A DNA stretch of 64,000 bases from Erinaceus europaeus (lineage: Eukaryota; Chordata; Mammalia; Eulipotyphla; Erinaceidae), in contig NC_080171.1 of assembly GCF_950295315.1 (NCBI RefSeq), positions 111,369,593 to 111,433,592 on the forward strand, given 5' to 3'. The translations under genes were made by a program, and so were the position numbers. The notes below the pieces were generated by a model, which saw only the letters and a list, made by a program, of their open reading frames with translations, had not been told where the DNA came from and did no database searches. Positions 11,846 to 22,700 of the stretch are shown here, piece after piece (within the stretch, counting starts at the first letter, position 1; each line of letters starts with the position of its first letter).

Positions 11846-12125
11846 TTAAAAGAGTTTTTATTTTATTTATTTCTCCCCTTTTGTTGCCCTTGTTGTTTGC
11901 CATTGTTGTTGTTGTTATTATTGTTGTTGGACAGGACAGAGAAAAATCGAGAGGGGAGGGGAAGACAGAGAGGGGGAGAGAAAGATAGACACCTGCAGAC
12001 CTGCTTCACCATCTGTGAAGTGACTCCCCTGCAGGTGGGGATCCTGGGGCTTGAACCGGGATCCATAGGCTGGTCCTTGTGCTTCACACCATGTGCACTT
12101 AACTCGCTGCACCACTGCCCAGCCC
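11846..12125 (-). mobile_element. Main hedgehog tRNA-SINE (family A), minus strand
   Basis: Near full-length reversed copy with TCCCCTTTTGTTGCCCTTG, GGGGAAGACAGAGAGGGGGA, TGCAGGTGGGGATCC, TTGAACCGGGATCC and CACCACTGCCCAGCCCCC at the 5' end. Confidence 0.85.
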
Positions 12126-13755
12126 CCTGCTTATCAGATTTTAATAATTATGGAGGAGACTGGAGATAACTATGTACTAGAGTGGGAGGTAGCTATAGAT
12201 CCCAACAGAATTATTGCAAATGCCCTCACAAACACTTGAAATCAACATACTGATTGCCTAAGTGTTCTTCCCCCCCTCAAACCTTAAATAAGACTCATTA
12301 TTTCTCATAATCTAATAGTTTGGTGCCCTTTCTGAGTAGAGAGCTGTTATAATTGCTGCAGGTGTCTCCTAAAAGATTAAATGAAGTGAAAGTATTTCTG
12401 ACAGTTTCTAAAATGTACATTATCTATTGAGCTTTTGATTTTCCTAGCACTGAAGTGGTTGGGAATAGTTTCCCAAGACACAAAAAGGAGTGTCTTGTCT
12501 ATGTCAGACAGCATTGTGGGATTTGTAGGAGTGGATATGCCAGGTGTGACGATCACAGTCCAAAACCAGATGAAGTGTTTATAGAGTCTCTCATGGAGGT
12601 GAAAAGAAGATGCCAATCTGGGAAGCCCCTCCTGGTGATGTGTTCGAGTGGTCAGAAAGACTCTGAAGTGGGGCTACTTGAAATGAGACACAAGTGATGG
12701 AGTGAACCAGCTGTGCTAAAAGAGAGTGGAGAGAATTGAAGTAATACAATGCTTGTGAGCTCACAAAGCACTAGTCGTGGCCGAGTAGTGAAAGAAAAAA
12801 ATCCTTGTATCTTCACAGAAGACAAGCAGAAAAAAACAGAATAAAGACTAGAGTGTGAAAGAAAGAGAGAAGGGTTCGATGATGATGGTGAAAGGAAGAT
12901 TAAGTTCTAAAGTGTCTACCTTCTAGCACGATGGAATAATAAACTAAGAATTTGTCCTTCAGGCAAGTATTGTTTAAGGATGTTGTCTCAAGATTTCTGG
13001 TCCCCGAGCTCCATTGTTTAATGATGCTATCTCGAGTTCTAAAAGGGATGTGATTACCAAACTTTGGTGGATCACTTTTTGAGTAACCAGACCCCTCCTA
13101 GCAGTCAAATGGCAATGTGACTTGGCCCTTTTCTTCCCCAGTTGCCCACTGGCTTATGAGTTCTGAATACCAGCCTGAAAGTAACGGGAACTAATGGGGG
13201 CAGGCCACTAGAGTGAGGAGGATGGACGGATGGAGATGAAAGAAATAACAGATTTGAGCATGTACAGATAGTTCCAGATTTATGCTATTTTTTATGGTAT
13301 GTAAACTTCATGATTGTGTGGAAGCAAAAAGCCATATTTCAAATTTTTAATTAGAGCATTCTGGTTTTTGTTTTTTCACTTTCAACACACCAATAGTATT
13401 CAATAAATTACATGGGAAATTCAACCCTTTATTATAAAATACACACTTAAATTTCATCCATAGACTAACATGCTTGTTCTGTGCATGTTTAGGTGGGCTA
13501 GGCTCAATAAAGGTGTTTGATAGTTTGGGCATGTTAAAGGCAGCTTCAATTGAAAATATTTTCAATTTATTACGGATTACACATAGATATAACTCCCATC
13601 ACAATTTGAGACAGATCTGTACTAGAAGCAGTGGAGACTCTTGTTCATGTAGAAAGATGAGTTTTAATGTCAAAGTTTGACTTGAGAACTGAAAAGATGA
13701 TCTACATTTCATTGGCAAGAAAAAGGCGTGAGTGGCTAAGGGAGCAAACTGAAGG
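12126..13755. other. Non-coding sequence, nothing recognised
   Basis: This 1.6-kb stretch has no clear repeat or coding exon. Short open frames (for example 12455-12697) have no recognisable domain and no splice context. Confidence 0.4.
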
Positions 13756-13760
13756 GGGTC

Positions 13761-14022
13761 AGGAGTCAGGCAGTAGCGCAGCAGGTTAAGCGCTTGTGGC
13801 GCAAAGCGGAAGGACTGGTGTAAGGATCCCAGTTTGAGCCCCCGGCTCCCCATCTACAAGGGAGTCGCTTCACAGGTGGTAAAGCAGGTCTGCAGGTGTC
13901 TGTTTTTTTCTCCCCCCTCCCTGTCTTCCCCTCCTCTCTCCATTTCTCTCTGTTCTATCCAACAACAAGGGCAACAAAAGGGAATAAATAAATATAAAAA
14001 AATAAAATAAAAATAATTTTTA
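13761..14022 (+). mobile_element. Main hedgehog tRNA-SINE (family A)
   Basis: The A box is seen in CAGTAGCGCAGCAGGTTAAG and the B-box region in CAGTTTGAGCCCCC, followed by GGGAGTCGCTTCACAGG, the CT-rich body and an A-rich tail. The linker is short because part of the usual ACAACAA tract is missing. Confidence 0.85.
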
Positions 14023-14266
14023 AAAAGCTGAATGGGTTCCTATTAGATATTTAGAAACTGAGTTCTATATAACAACCTGCCTGACAGGTAAAATATGTTG
14101 GTGACTGTACTGCGTTGTATTCCACAGAGAGCTCAGAGCTCATGGTGACTCTCTATCAGAGTAGTCAACAGAGTAGTTAAAAATAAAGCTTGCCTTCAAG
14201 CAGAGACGACCAAAGAATCAATATCAGAGACCAAAAAGCACACGGTAAGAAATATCAAAATTCTGA

Positions 14267-15945
14267 CTTCCGGAGGCTTGGCTATGGAGTGACAGTGGTC
14301 TCACTTCACTTTCTCAGCTCAACTAGAAAAAGCAATGAAAGTCATTTGAAAACCCACCAAAATACAACCAGGATCTCTTTAGCAACTCACTAAGAACAGG
14401 TGAGTTCTGACAGGTGGGCTTAGTAGAAGGAAAAGGAGTGAGAGAGAGAGAGAGATCTTCAGGACTCAAAAAAACGATACTCAGTGGTAGCTAGAGCCAA
14501 ATTGGGAGTTACCAGTAGACTACATGGCTGGCAGGAAAGTAGATCTGGGTGCTTAACCTGTGAGCTCAGGGGCAACTGGATACTGAACTGCCCACAAGGA
14601 CCCACTAATGTCTAAGGGGAAAAATATGGTTGAAATCAAGACCAGTGATAGGCTCAGACTCCTACATCCAGCTAGAAAATAAATCCCAGCCAACTTCTGG
14701 CAGCATGACAAGGGAGCTGAGGCATGTCAACTGGGGGTGGGCAGGTGGAGTGAGTCAGGGCTTGAGTTAAAGCAACAACTGTTGAATAACAAACCACCTA
14801 AAAACTAGACAACTTACAACTGTGACTTCTTAAGTAACTCACTGAAGCACAAGTGGCTACCAGGGACTCTGCTCAGGAGTGAGGGTGCGGCTCTCAGGAA
14901 CACAGAAGGGAGCACATGGCCGTAGGAAAGAAGATAGGGCCTTAAACTGTGAACCCAGCAGTGCCAAAATATTGAATTGCCCACAAGGATCACCAGGATT
15001 TACGGCAAAAAACCTGACTGAGAACCAATCCTGTGTGTGCTACATAGGCGGTGACACCCAGCTAGGGAAACAAATCCTGTTTTTTCTGTGAACATTAAGG
15101 AGGAAGGAGTTCTCCAAGGCTGCTACCCCCCTCCCCCAGAGGATGCAGCAACAGCAGGGAGACCCTATATTGATGTTAAAGACACTGAACCAATAGGCCT
15201 GCTAACACAGGATAAAATCTCCCCTCCTTCACCAAGATATATAAACAGGAAAATCCAACACCTTAGCCAAAGCACCTTTTCCTGGCATAACCAGCCCACA
15301 CCAAATGGTAAAATGGAGAAATACAAAGACAATGGTAATAGAAACTCCAAATAACAAGACAGACACAGATCTGGAAAAGATGACAGAGTTACAGTTAAAA
15401 ACAACAGCAACAGCAACAACAAAAACCTCAACATGTAATCGGTTCAAGAACTCAGAGCTCATTTTACCAAAGCCTTACTTCTGCATCCCTATGTTCACAG
15501 CTGCATTATTCACAATAGCCCAAAGTGGATGCAGACTAAATGCCCATCATCAGATGACTGGCTAAAGAAGCTATGATATATGTATGCCATGGAATACTAC
15601 TCTGGCATCAAAAAGATGATATTATGTCCTTTGGGGACAAATGGACGGAAAAAAAGGGTGATTATGCTTATGAAATAAGTAAAGAGATGAAAGGCAATTA
15701 CTGGATGTTTTCATTCATATGCAGAGTCTAAAGAAATGATACACATGAACTTGAAAAAAAAAAAACAGAAAACAACTCCCAAGCAAGCAAACTGTTAGAC
15801 TTGTGAGAACTATGGTAATTATCTCTGGGAGGTGGGAAGGCAGTGAAATAGCATTCTGGTGGTGGGTGTAGTGTGAAACTATATACGTTGTAATCTTACA
15901 ATATTGTAACCTGCTATTAATCACAAATAAAAAATTTAAAAGTCC
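14267..15945 (+). mobile_element. L1 copy with large internal deletion (5' UTR/ORF1 start joined to 3' end)
   Basis: The left part (14267-15420) looks like a hedgehog L1 5' UTR and ORF1 start. It begins CTTCCGGAGGCTTGGCTATG and holds two related ~390-bp units (CTGCCCACAAGGACC near 14588 and TTGCCCACAAGGATC near 14976). It ends in an A-rich ORF1-like opening around 15340-15425. From about 15470 the sequence jumps to the ORF2 C-terminal end (ATTCACAATAGCCCAAAGTG, then GGAATACTACTCTGGC) and a 3' UTR finishing with AATAAAAAATTT at 15945. About 4-5 kb of a normal L1 is missing, including endonuclease and reverse transcriptase. It may be a reverse-transcribed spliced L1 RNA or a later deletion. Confidence 0.65.
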
Positions 15946-15954
15946 ATTGTATTG

Positions 15955-16400
15955 AAAGACTGAGCTCTCCATGAACCACAGAATAAGTAGAAAAAAACTG
16001 GTTCTGCACAACAAGGGAAACCACCACCCAAACAAAGAGACTTCTTACAGAATGGGAGAAGATCTCTACATCAGACAAAAGGCTAACAACCAAAACATAC
16101 AGAGTTTACCAAACTCAGCAACAAAAATCAAAGAACTCCATTAAAAAATGGGGAGAGGATACGAACAGAATATTATTCACCAAAGATGATATTCAAAAGC
16201 CCAACAGACATACGAAATAATGCACCAAATCATTGATTGTTAGAGAAATGCAAATTAAGACAATAAGATAGATACCACTTCACCCCATGTGAGACTGTCA
16301 TACTTCAGAAATGATAGTGATAACAAATGCTGGAGAGGTTGTGGGAATAAAGGAGCTGTATCTACTGTAAACCATTAATCGCCCCTATTAAAAAAACAAA
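15955..16400 (+). mobile_element. L1 ORF2 C-terminal fragment, also shortened
   Basis: It contains ORF2-style sequence: ACTGGTTCTGCACAACAAG, ACAGAATGGGAGAAGATCTC, TTAGAGAAATGCAAATTAAG and AATGCTGGAGAGGTTGTGG. After GGAGCTGTATC it passes directly to a short 3' terminus, TAAACCATTAATCGCCCC plus A-rich tail, as seen at the ends near 17440 and 20500. The ORF2 end and most of the 3' UTR are absent. The frame is not open. Confidence 0.7.
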
Positions 16401-16557
16401 AACAAAACAGCCCTGGATTGTGCTATTTTTCCCGCCACCTTGTGGACACACAAAAGAATGCATCTGAATAGACAAATTCACAAATTCCCAATGTAGTACA
16501 ACATAGCTATTCATAGATATACATGCTGCGTCATTAAAAATAATAGAGAATGGAAGG

Positions 16558-16834
16558 GTTGGGTGGGTAGCACAGCCGCTTAAGCGCACGTGGCTTAAAG
16601 CACAGGGATCGGCCTAAGGATCCTGATTCCAGCCCCTGGCTCCCCAGCTGCAGAGGAGTCCCTTCACAGGCGGTGAAGCAGGTCTGCAGGTGTCTATCTT
16701 TCTCTCCCCTTCTCTGTCTTCCCCTCCTCTCTCCATTCCTCTCTGTCCTATCCAACAACGACGACATCAATAACAACAATAACTAAAACAATAAAAAAAC
16801 AAACAAAAGGGAAAATAAATGAATATTTTTAAAA
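16558..16834 (+). mobile_element. Main hedgehog tRNA-SINE (family A)
   Basis: It starts GGGTAGCACAGCCGCTTAAG and continues through CTCCCCAGCTGCAGAGGAG, TCACAGGCGGTGAAGCAGG, the CT-rich body and an ACAACGACGACATCAAT linker to an A-rich tail. A second SINE inserted in its tail. Confidence 0.85.
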
Positions 16835-16845
16835 AATAAATGAGC

Positions 16846-17141
16846 GGGAGTCGGGTGGTAGCGTAGCGGTTAAGTGCAGGTGGCACAAAGCACAAGGACT
16901 GGCAAGAGAATCCCGGTTCAAGTCCCCGGCTCCCCACCTGCAGGGGAGTCGCTTCACAAGCGGTGAAACAGGTCTGCAGGTGTCTGTCTTTCTCTCCCCC
17001 TCTCTGTCTCCCCCTCCTCTCTCCATTTCTCTCTGTCCTATTCAACAATGAAGACATCAACAACAACAACAATAATAACTACAGCAATAAAACAACAAGG
17101 CAAAAACAAAGGGAAAATGAATAAATAAATATTAAAAAAAT
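16846..17141 (+). mobile_element. Main hedgehog tRNA-SINE with 11-bp target duplication
   Basis: A complete copy: A box TAGCGTAGCGG, B-box region GGTTCAAGTCC, CT-rich body, ACAACAACAA linker and A-rich tail. The flanks carry the direct repeat AATAAATGAGC at 16835-16845 and 17142-17152, so it inserted by target-primed reverse transcription into the tail of the SINE just upstream. Confidence 0.9.
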
Positions 17142-17329
17142 AATAAATGAGCATCTGGGGATCGCTGGTGGAAAGCAGGTTCAATCTCTGCTCTGCAACC
17201 TTTTCCCAAATTACACGTGGAAATTTTCATCTCAAAGAGGGATTAAGGTGAGTGGAGAGCCCAGCACCTGCACAGCTTTCTCTCATTTGTAAGAGACCAC
17301 TAAGGGATAGGAAGAAGCCGCAGCCAGCA

Positions 17330-17515
17330 GAGCCGGTCGACAGCCCACTGGGAGGGATTGTGCTTGATGAACTGGAGGATGTTTTGCAACACCTCTTGTG
17401 GGGAGATGAGAAATTATACTGATGTGTCACCAACGACTGTAAATCATTAACCCTCCAAACATAAATGATGAGAAAAATTATTTTAAGAAAATCCAGAGGA
17501 CGAACAAGCATGATA
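17330..17515 (+). mobile_element. L1 3' end fragment
   Basis: It carries the terminal pattern seen in other hedgehog L1 ends: TGGGGAGATGAGAAATTAT, GTGTCACCAACGACTGTAA, TCATTAACCCTCCAAACAT, then an A-rich run. It is strongly truncated. Confidence 0.55.
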
Positions 17516-17588
17516 AAAAAAAATTAAGTCTCCAAAGAAAATTATCAGTGACAGTCGTTAGCTATAGTTTGTTTCTTGACCTTTTCTT

Positions 17589-17859
17589 TTTTTATATATA
17601 TTTATTTATTTTCCCTTTTGTTGCCCTTGTTGCTTAACATTGTTGTGGTTATTGTTGTCATTGTTGTTGGATAAGACAGAGAGAAATGGAGAGGGGGAAA
17701 GAAAGATAGACACCTGCAGACCTGCTTCACTGCCTGTGAAGCAACTACCCTGCAGGTGCGGAGCGGGGGTGAGGTGGGTGTCGAACTGGGATCTTTACAC
17801 TAGCCCTTGCGCTTGCGCGTTGGCTTAACCCGCTGCACCACCGCCCTACCTACTCCCCC
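17589..17859 (-). mobile_element. Main hedgehog tRNA-SINE, minus strand, 14-bp target duplication
   Basis: Reversed near full-length copy. The direct repeat CTTGACCTTTTCTT occurs at 17575-17588 and 17860-17873. A tiny extra piece of SINE 5' end (GCACCACCGCCTGACTTCCC) lies at 17891-17910. Confidence 0.9.
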
Positions 17860-18424
17860 TTGACCTTTTCTTGACCTTCTGAGCAAAGCTGCACCACCGC
17901 CTGACTTCCCTCAGATTTCATATTTTAAGGTTTCAGTTTCTCAAGGGTCTTCCCCTGCCCCCACCATATACACTTAAGGTGTCTCGAATCCAGGTTGTCG
18001 CCTGTGCTTCTGATCTACCAGTTACAGATAAAAGGTTCTAATGACCCCTTTCTTGGAGCTGATTTATTTGCTAGAGTGCCTTCTGGAACTCAGGAAGAAC
18101 TTGCATTTGCCACTTAATTAAAGGATAAAGGCTACAGGTGACTAGCCGGATGAAGATCTAGGCCCAGGAGCCTCTTTCCACGAGTACTCCTGTCAATGGA
18201 GATGCTTGGCGAACTGGATTTTTTGGTAATTTCATAAAGCATAATCAATCATGAATTCCATTTCTAGTTCCTGCCCTGTCACTGGAGACTGTTCCAAGTT
18301 TCTTGTGTTGTCTAGGTCTTGATGGTGTTACTACCCTAGATTCATCTGGAAGTCCATCCAGAGCTCCCTCAAAAGAACAAGAGGTAAAATCTATTTTTTT
18401 TAAAAATTGCTTATCTCTCTTTAT

Positions 18425-18650
18425 TGATTAATTGATTGATTGATTTAATAATGATCGACAAGACCATAGGATAAGAGGGGTACAATGCCACACAATTCCC
18501 ACCACCAGAGTTCTGTGTCCCATCCTCTCCATTGGAAGCTTTCCTATTCTTTATCCCTCGGGGAGTATGGACCAAAGATCTTTATGGAGAGCAGAAGGTG
18601 GGAGGTCTGGCTTCTTTAATTGCTTCTCTGCTGGACATAAAACCTAGTTC
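18425..18650 (-). mobile_element. Family H retroelement, truncated, minus strand
   Basis: The plus strand shows GACCATAGGATAAGAGGGGT, TTCCCACCACCAGAGTTC and TCCCTCGGGGAGTATGGACC, the reversed 3' end of family H. It stops after ~225 bp, as expected for 5' truncation. Confidence 0.7.
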
Positions 18651-20035
18651 TTTTATCACTTAGAACTAGGCAAGAACTTCAGGAAACCAGAGGCAGATAG
18701 CTTCCCTCTGCTAAATTGGAGCAGTCTACCCTCTCTTTGCCATCTGGTCCTTGCTGAACCCATGGCCCTTGCAGCTATCACTAACCTAATGGCACGATAA
18801 CAGGACCCTGCCCAAGAGAGTCTGCTGAGAGCCACAGACTCAAGTTTATAGAGTTCTTGAATTGAACCCCAGTCTCCATTCTATTTAGGAAGGTACTTAT
18901 GAATATAATGCACAACCCATTTCTTATTTAAACACTCATGCAAATGTGGTCTGTGAAAAGCAAACTGAAGGAAAAGCCATTGCCCTTGAATAATTAATTA
19001 CTTCATCTTCTCTTGCAAAAATTGGTTTATTATCTCAAATGGAACTCCTTCAATTCTCATTACCCGCTGCATAAATGACATTTAAATAGATGTCTTCTGG
19101 CATCCTGCATCGCCTCCCTGTTCTTCAGAAACCTCTTCTGTATGCAAGATTGAAGCCTTGTTGAGACCATCCTTTTAACAGAGCCCCGCTCAGCAACTAC
19201 CATCATTTATCATTTCTTTGTTCTGCTATTACTGTGTTCAAGGCAACCCGAACTTAGTTATTTCAGAAAAAAAAATAATAAAATGATTGGTGAATTGACA
19301 ATTTATTTCCCTGCTTTTTTCCCCTCTCTATTAAATCAAATTAGAATTTTTCATGGTTAGGTGAGAAAGAAAAAGCACAATTAGTGAAGAGGGAACATCT
19401 TCTGCATGTCTTTCCTGAGATGCCCTGATGCTCAATATTTTAAGTACAGTTGCTTTTGTAAGTCTTAAATTTTATGGCATTATATCTTATATAATGCCAT
19501 GAGTATATTATTACCAGCTATATAGGTTAGAATTAACAGTACACTACCCCTTAAAATTAAGACAATGGAGTCAATTATAATTTAAAAAATAATGAAATAA
19601 AAGAGAAAAGCAGAATAAATTTCAAATAGGTCTCTTTTTAGAAAAAAAATAGAGATGAAGAATAGAGTTTTACATTTAATGAAGAGTTTCATTTGACCAA
19701 AATGAGTGTGCAGCTCTATACAGCTTTTCATTATATTAATTAATTTTTTTTGGATGTTCTCCTTCTCACCTCCCATCAAGACATCTCCCCACCTGCCTCC
19801 TGGAATGGCTCTCTGCCCTCAATTTGCCTCATTTACACTAAAATCATGGCCATGCCAATTCTGCATTGATTTATAATTTGATTTGTTCTTGTTCTCCTAA
19901 TACTCTGTTCAGTGTTAATTTGTTAGCTTGACTAGTCAGGGAAATACCTCCAAAGGTTAGGGAAAATGTTTTGTTACTAACAAAATCCAAAATGCCAAAA
20001 CTCTTTGGCTGAGCTTGAAGACTGTTTATTAAGAA
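18651..20035. other. Non-coding sequence, mostly unrecognised
   Basis: No coding exon or clear SINE. It includes a near-perfect hairpin at 19474-19500 listed separately. Confidence 0.4.
19474..19500. repeat. Perfect 12-bp inverted repeat with 3-bp loop
   Basis: ATGGCATTATAT, loop CTT, ATATAATGCCAT. It is AT-rich and could form a hairpin; no function can be assigned. Confidence 0.8.
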
Positions 20036-20039
20036 AGGG

Positions 20040-20550
20040 AAGGCTATTAAAAATTATGCTGCTTAGCAACCCAGGTACCCAGCCACAGATGTGGCTGTGA
20101 GAGTTGTGGTATATAAACACAATGGAGAAGTATTCAGCTGCTAAAAATGAAGTCACCTCCTTTGTCTCATCTTAGATGGAGTTTGAAGGAATCATTCATT
20201 CTAAGAGAGATAAGCTAAAAAAAAGAAGGACGAACACTAGCAGATCTCACTCATAGGTGGAACTTAAGAAACAAGAACAGGAAGAGAAAACGAAGGTAAA
20301 ACTTGGACTGGGTTTTGTGTAGTTCATCAAAGCAGATAATTCTGGGTAAGGAGACCAGGCTGGAGATGGGGGTCGGGGGGACTTTGGTATCCTGGTGCCT
20401 TGTGGTAAAAAGGACTCAAGTTGAAGGTGAGAATTTTTTTTTTGCAACTATCATGGCGAGATGAGAAATATTCCTATGTGTCAAAAACTGTACTCTAAAC
20501 CGTTAACCCCCACACCCTACAAAATTATAAAGAAAATAATAGTAAATCTT
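20040..20550 (+). mobile_element. L1 3' end (ORF2 end plus 3' UTR)
   Basis: ORF2-type wording such as AATGGAGAAGTATTCAGCTG and TCTTAGATGGAGTTTGAAGG is followed by CACTCATAGGTGGAACTTAA and a 3' UTR ending with CTCTAAACCGTTAACCCCC and an A-rich tail. Closely parallel to the copy at 58245-58615. Confidence 0.7.
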
Positions 20551-21050
20551 GGAGAGCAAAGCATCCGGTAAGGGTGGCGGATACTCCTGCCTTGTCATCA
20601 TAAACATGGTAAATGTGAGCTGCCCTATAAACATGGAATTGGAAATGACAAGTAGACAGTGAATAAGCCTGTGGTCCTAAAATATAATTGAGACTAGTAT
20701 TATGTATGTCACCAGAGAACATAAGGTATTATCTCCAATGTATGTTCCTCAGTGAGTTTATCCCAAAGGAGGGCCTATGTCTATCAGATGTAGACTGGGT
20801 ACTATAAATATGACAAACAGGGACAAGATGCAAGACAAGTATGAAGTTTAAGAGCAGTAGACTATCGGTACATGAGAAATACAAGTGCCCCAGAACAGAG
20901 GGAGAGGAGAGAGTAGTCAACTCTCAGCAGATGCTGAAACAACATATATCTGGAGAACTCCCACTGGCCTTGGCAGGATCATAAGAGCCTTAGCTGAGGA
21001 ATCTGAGGGACCAACTAAAGGCAGTAAAGAGATCAGACAGTAAACAGCAG
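20551..21050. other. Non-coding sequence, nothing recognised
   Basis: No gene or clear repeat recognised between an L1 end and a SINE. Confidence 0.4.
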
Positions 21051-21056
21051 ACAAGG

Positions 21057-21310
21057 TAAGCCATGTGGTGGCACACTGCGTCCAGGTCTCTGGTCTCCCG
21101 CTGTGGGGCATGGGGGAGTGGCGGGGAGATTGATCAACAGTGGAACAGTGCTGCAGTTACCTGTCTTTCTCCTTCCTCTCCCTCTCTTCCATCCCTACTC
21201 CCCCCTTTTTCCTGTTTATGAAAAAGAGAGAGAGAAAGAAAGGGAAAAAAATGGTCACCAGGAGTGAAGGATATATGCAGACATGGAGGACCAGTAATAA
21301 CTGTGATGAG
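21057..21310 (+). mobile_element. Diverged composite SINE
   Basis: The first part (CATGTGGTGGCACACTGCG, GCAGTTACCTGTCTTTCTCC) resembles the old tRNA-SINE subfamily. The second part (GGTCACCAGGAGTGAAGGAT, CCAGTAATAACTGTGATGAG) matches a decayed 3' module of the long form. Confidence 0.5.
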
Positions 21311-21332
21311 AAAGGAAGAAAAAAAAAACAGA

Positions 21333-21396
21333 AAGGAAGGGAGGAAGGAAGGAAGGAAGGAAGGAAGGAAGGAAGGAAGGAAGGAAGGAAGGAAGG
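21333..21396 (+). repeat. (GGAA)n microsatellite
   Basis: Roughly fifteen GGAA units, almost pure from 21341 on, right after the 3' module of a composite SINE, so it probably grew from the SINE tail. Confidence 0.95.
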
Positions 21397-21399
21397 CAA

Positions 21400-21960
21400 G
21401 AAGCAAGGGAGTTTATCATATTAAAGAGATCTACCAGGTTTTTTTTGGGGGGGGGCAGAGTTTGTAGAGATGGAAAAAGGACTCCAGGAATCGTTATGTT
21501 TTACAGGGAGATTGGTAAATCTCTCAAGGGAAAGCATCCTCTGCTGCTGGTCTGAGGACAGAAATAGTCTGTCCTCCAGCTCTTAGTCCGCCTCTAACTC
21601 TGCCGACATCAAAGAAAATAAAACATTCTTCAGTTCTCCCTTGAAAAAGGGGAGAATAGAGGGAGAATAGAGGGTTAGGGCACAAACATCATCCTTGGTG
21701 TTGAATTACTTTCTGAAAAGAAAAAAGGACTGAACCATTAAACACCCTGCCCCAATAAAATGATAAGAAGTAAAATAAACAATAAAGAGGGGTTGGAGAG
21801 AATGGAGACATGCTCAGATAGCAGTCTTGTCAAAAATTCCACAGTGATTTCCCACAATTCATTGATCTTTTAATTGACATCTTCACTGCTGAAGAATAGC
21901 CTTCTCCAAACTCAGATTTTGGAGAACCATTATCTTGGGATTCTCAGACATCTTCTTCAC
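21400..21960. other. Non-coding sequence, nothing recognised
   Basis: No gene or clear repeat seen. Confidence 0.4.
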
Positions 21961-21964
21961 TTTT

Positions 21965-22700
21965 TAAAATTGATTTAATAAGACCGTAGGGTAAGTGGGG
22001 TGCAAGTCTACACAATTCCCACCAACAAGAGTTCTGCATTTCATCCCCTCCATTGGAAGCTTCCCAATTCTTGAGAGCTCCTTTGGAGGTTCTAGCAGAA
22101 GAAGGCAGCTACTCATATACCCCTGACCGAAGACTGGTCCGTCTCTATTAGGGGAAGGCCATCTTCTTCCACCAGCTGACTGCACAGCTTCGGGAGGGAC
22201 GCACATGGAGCAGTGAGGGAAAAAGGGGACACCCGCCTAGCCAGCCAGATAAGTCAAATCAACCCTGGAGATCAATGGGTGACAGATGTCTCAGCCAGAT
22301 CACCTTCATATCTGAAGCTTCCCTATTCTTTATCCCTCTGGGAGTCTGGAGTCTGGATCATTACGGGGTGTAGAAGGTGGAAGGCCTGGCTTCCATCATT
22401 GCTTCTCTGGTGGACATGAACGTTGGCAGGTCTATCCATACCCCCAGTCTGTTTCTATCTTCCCCTAGTGGGGCAGGGGTATGGAGAGGTGGGGTTCCAG
22501 GACACACTGGTGAAGTCATCTGCCCAGGGATGTCAGGTTGGTGTCATGATAGCATCTGCCACTTGGTGCCTGAAAAAAACATTAAAATAGAAAACAGAAT
22601 AAATTATTTAATAATCATGAACCTAAAGGTAAGACTAGAGCAGATGAGATTTGGGGTCTCAATTTTGGAAAAATCTAGTAGATCTATTTTTGCTGTATTT
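21965..22700 (-). mobile_element. Family H retroelement, minus strand, interrupted by a 7SK pseudogene
   Basis: The reversed family H 3' end begins at about 21965 (AATAAGACCGTAGGGTAAG). It is broken at 22072 and resumes at 22314 with GAAGCTTCCCTATTCTTTAT and CTCTGGGAGTCTGGA, continuing to about 22700. Removing the insertion restores a normal family H order. Confidence 0.7.
22073..22313 (-). pseudogene. RN7SK: 7SK RNA retropseudogene, 3'-truncated and tailless
   Basis: Read on the minus strand from 22313, the sequence follows vertebrate 7SK small nuclear RNA from its 5' end: GATCTGGCTG, ACATCTGTCACCC, ATTGATC, CCAGGGTTGATT, ATCTGGCTGGCTAGGCGGGT, CATGTGCGTCCCTCCCGAAG, CCGGTCTTCGGTCA-like GACCAGTCTTCGGTCAGG, GAGTAGCTGC and CTAGAACCTCCAAA. 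It stops after GAGCTCTC, so about the last 90 of 331 nt are missing. There is no poly(A). The flanks are a 17-bp direct repeat with one mismatch: GAAGCTTCCCAATTCTT at 22056-22072 and GAAGCTTCCCTATTCTT at 22314-22330. The functional gene acts as the scaffold that holds P-TEFb inactive. This copy lacks the 3' hairpin and sits in a repeat, so it is not functional. Confidence 0.93.

Noticed and set aside
10924..12169. Several frames with RQRGGEKDRHLQTCFTACEATPLQVG-like peptides
   Set aside because: The same peptide recurs wherever the main SINE body occurs, so these are SINE translations and not a gene family.
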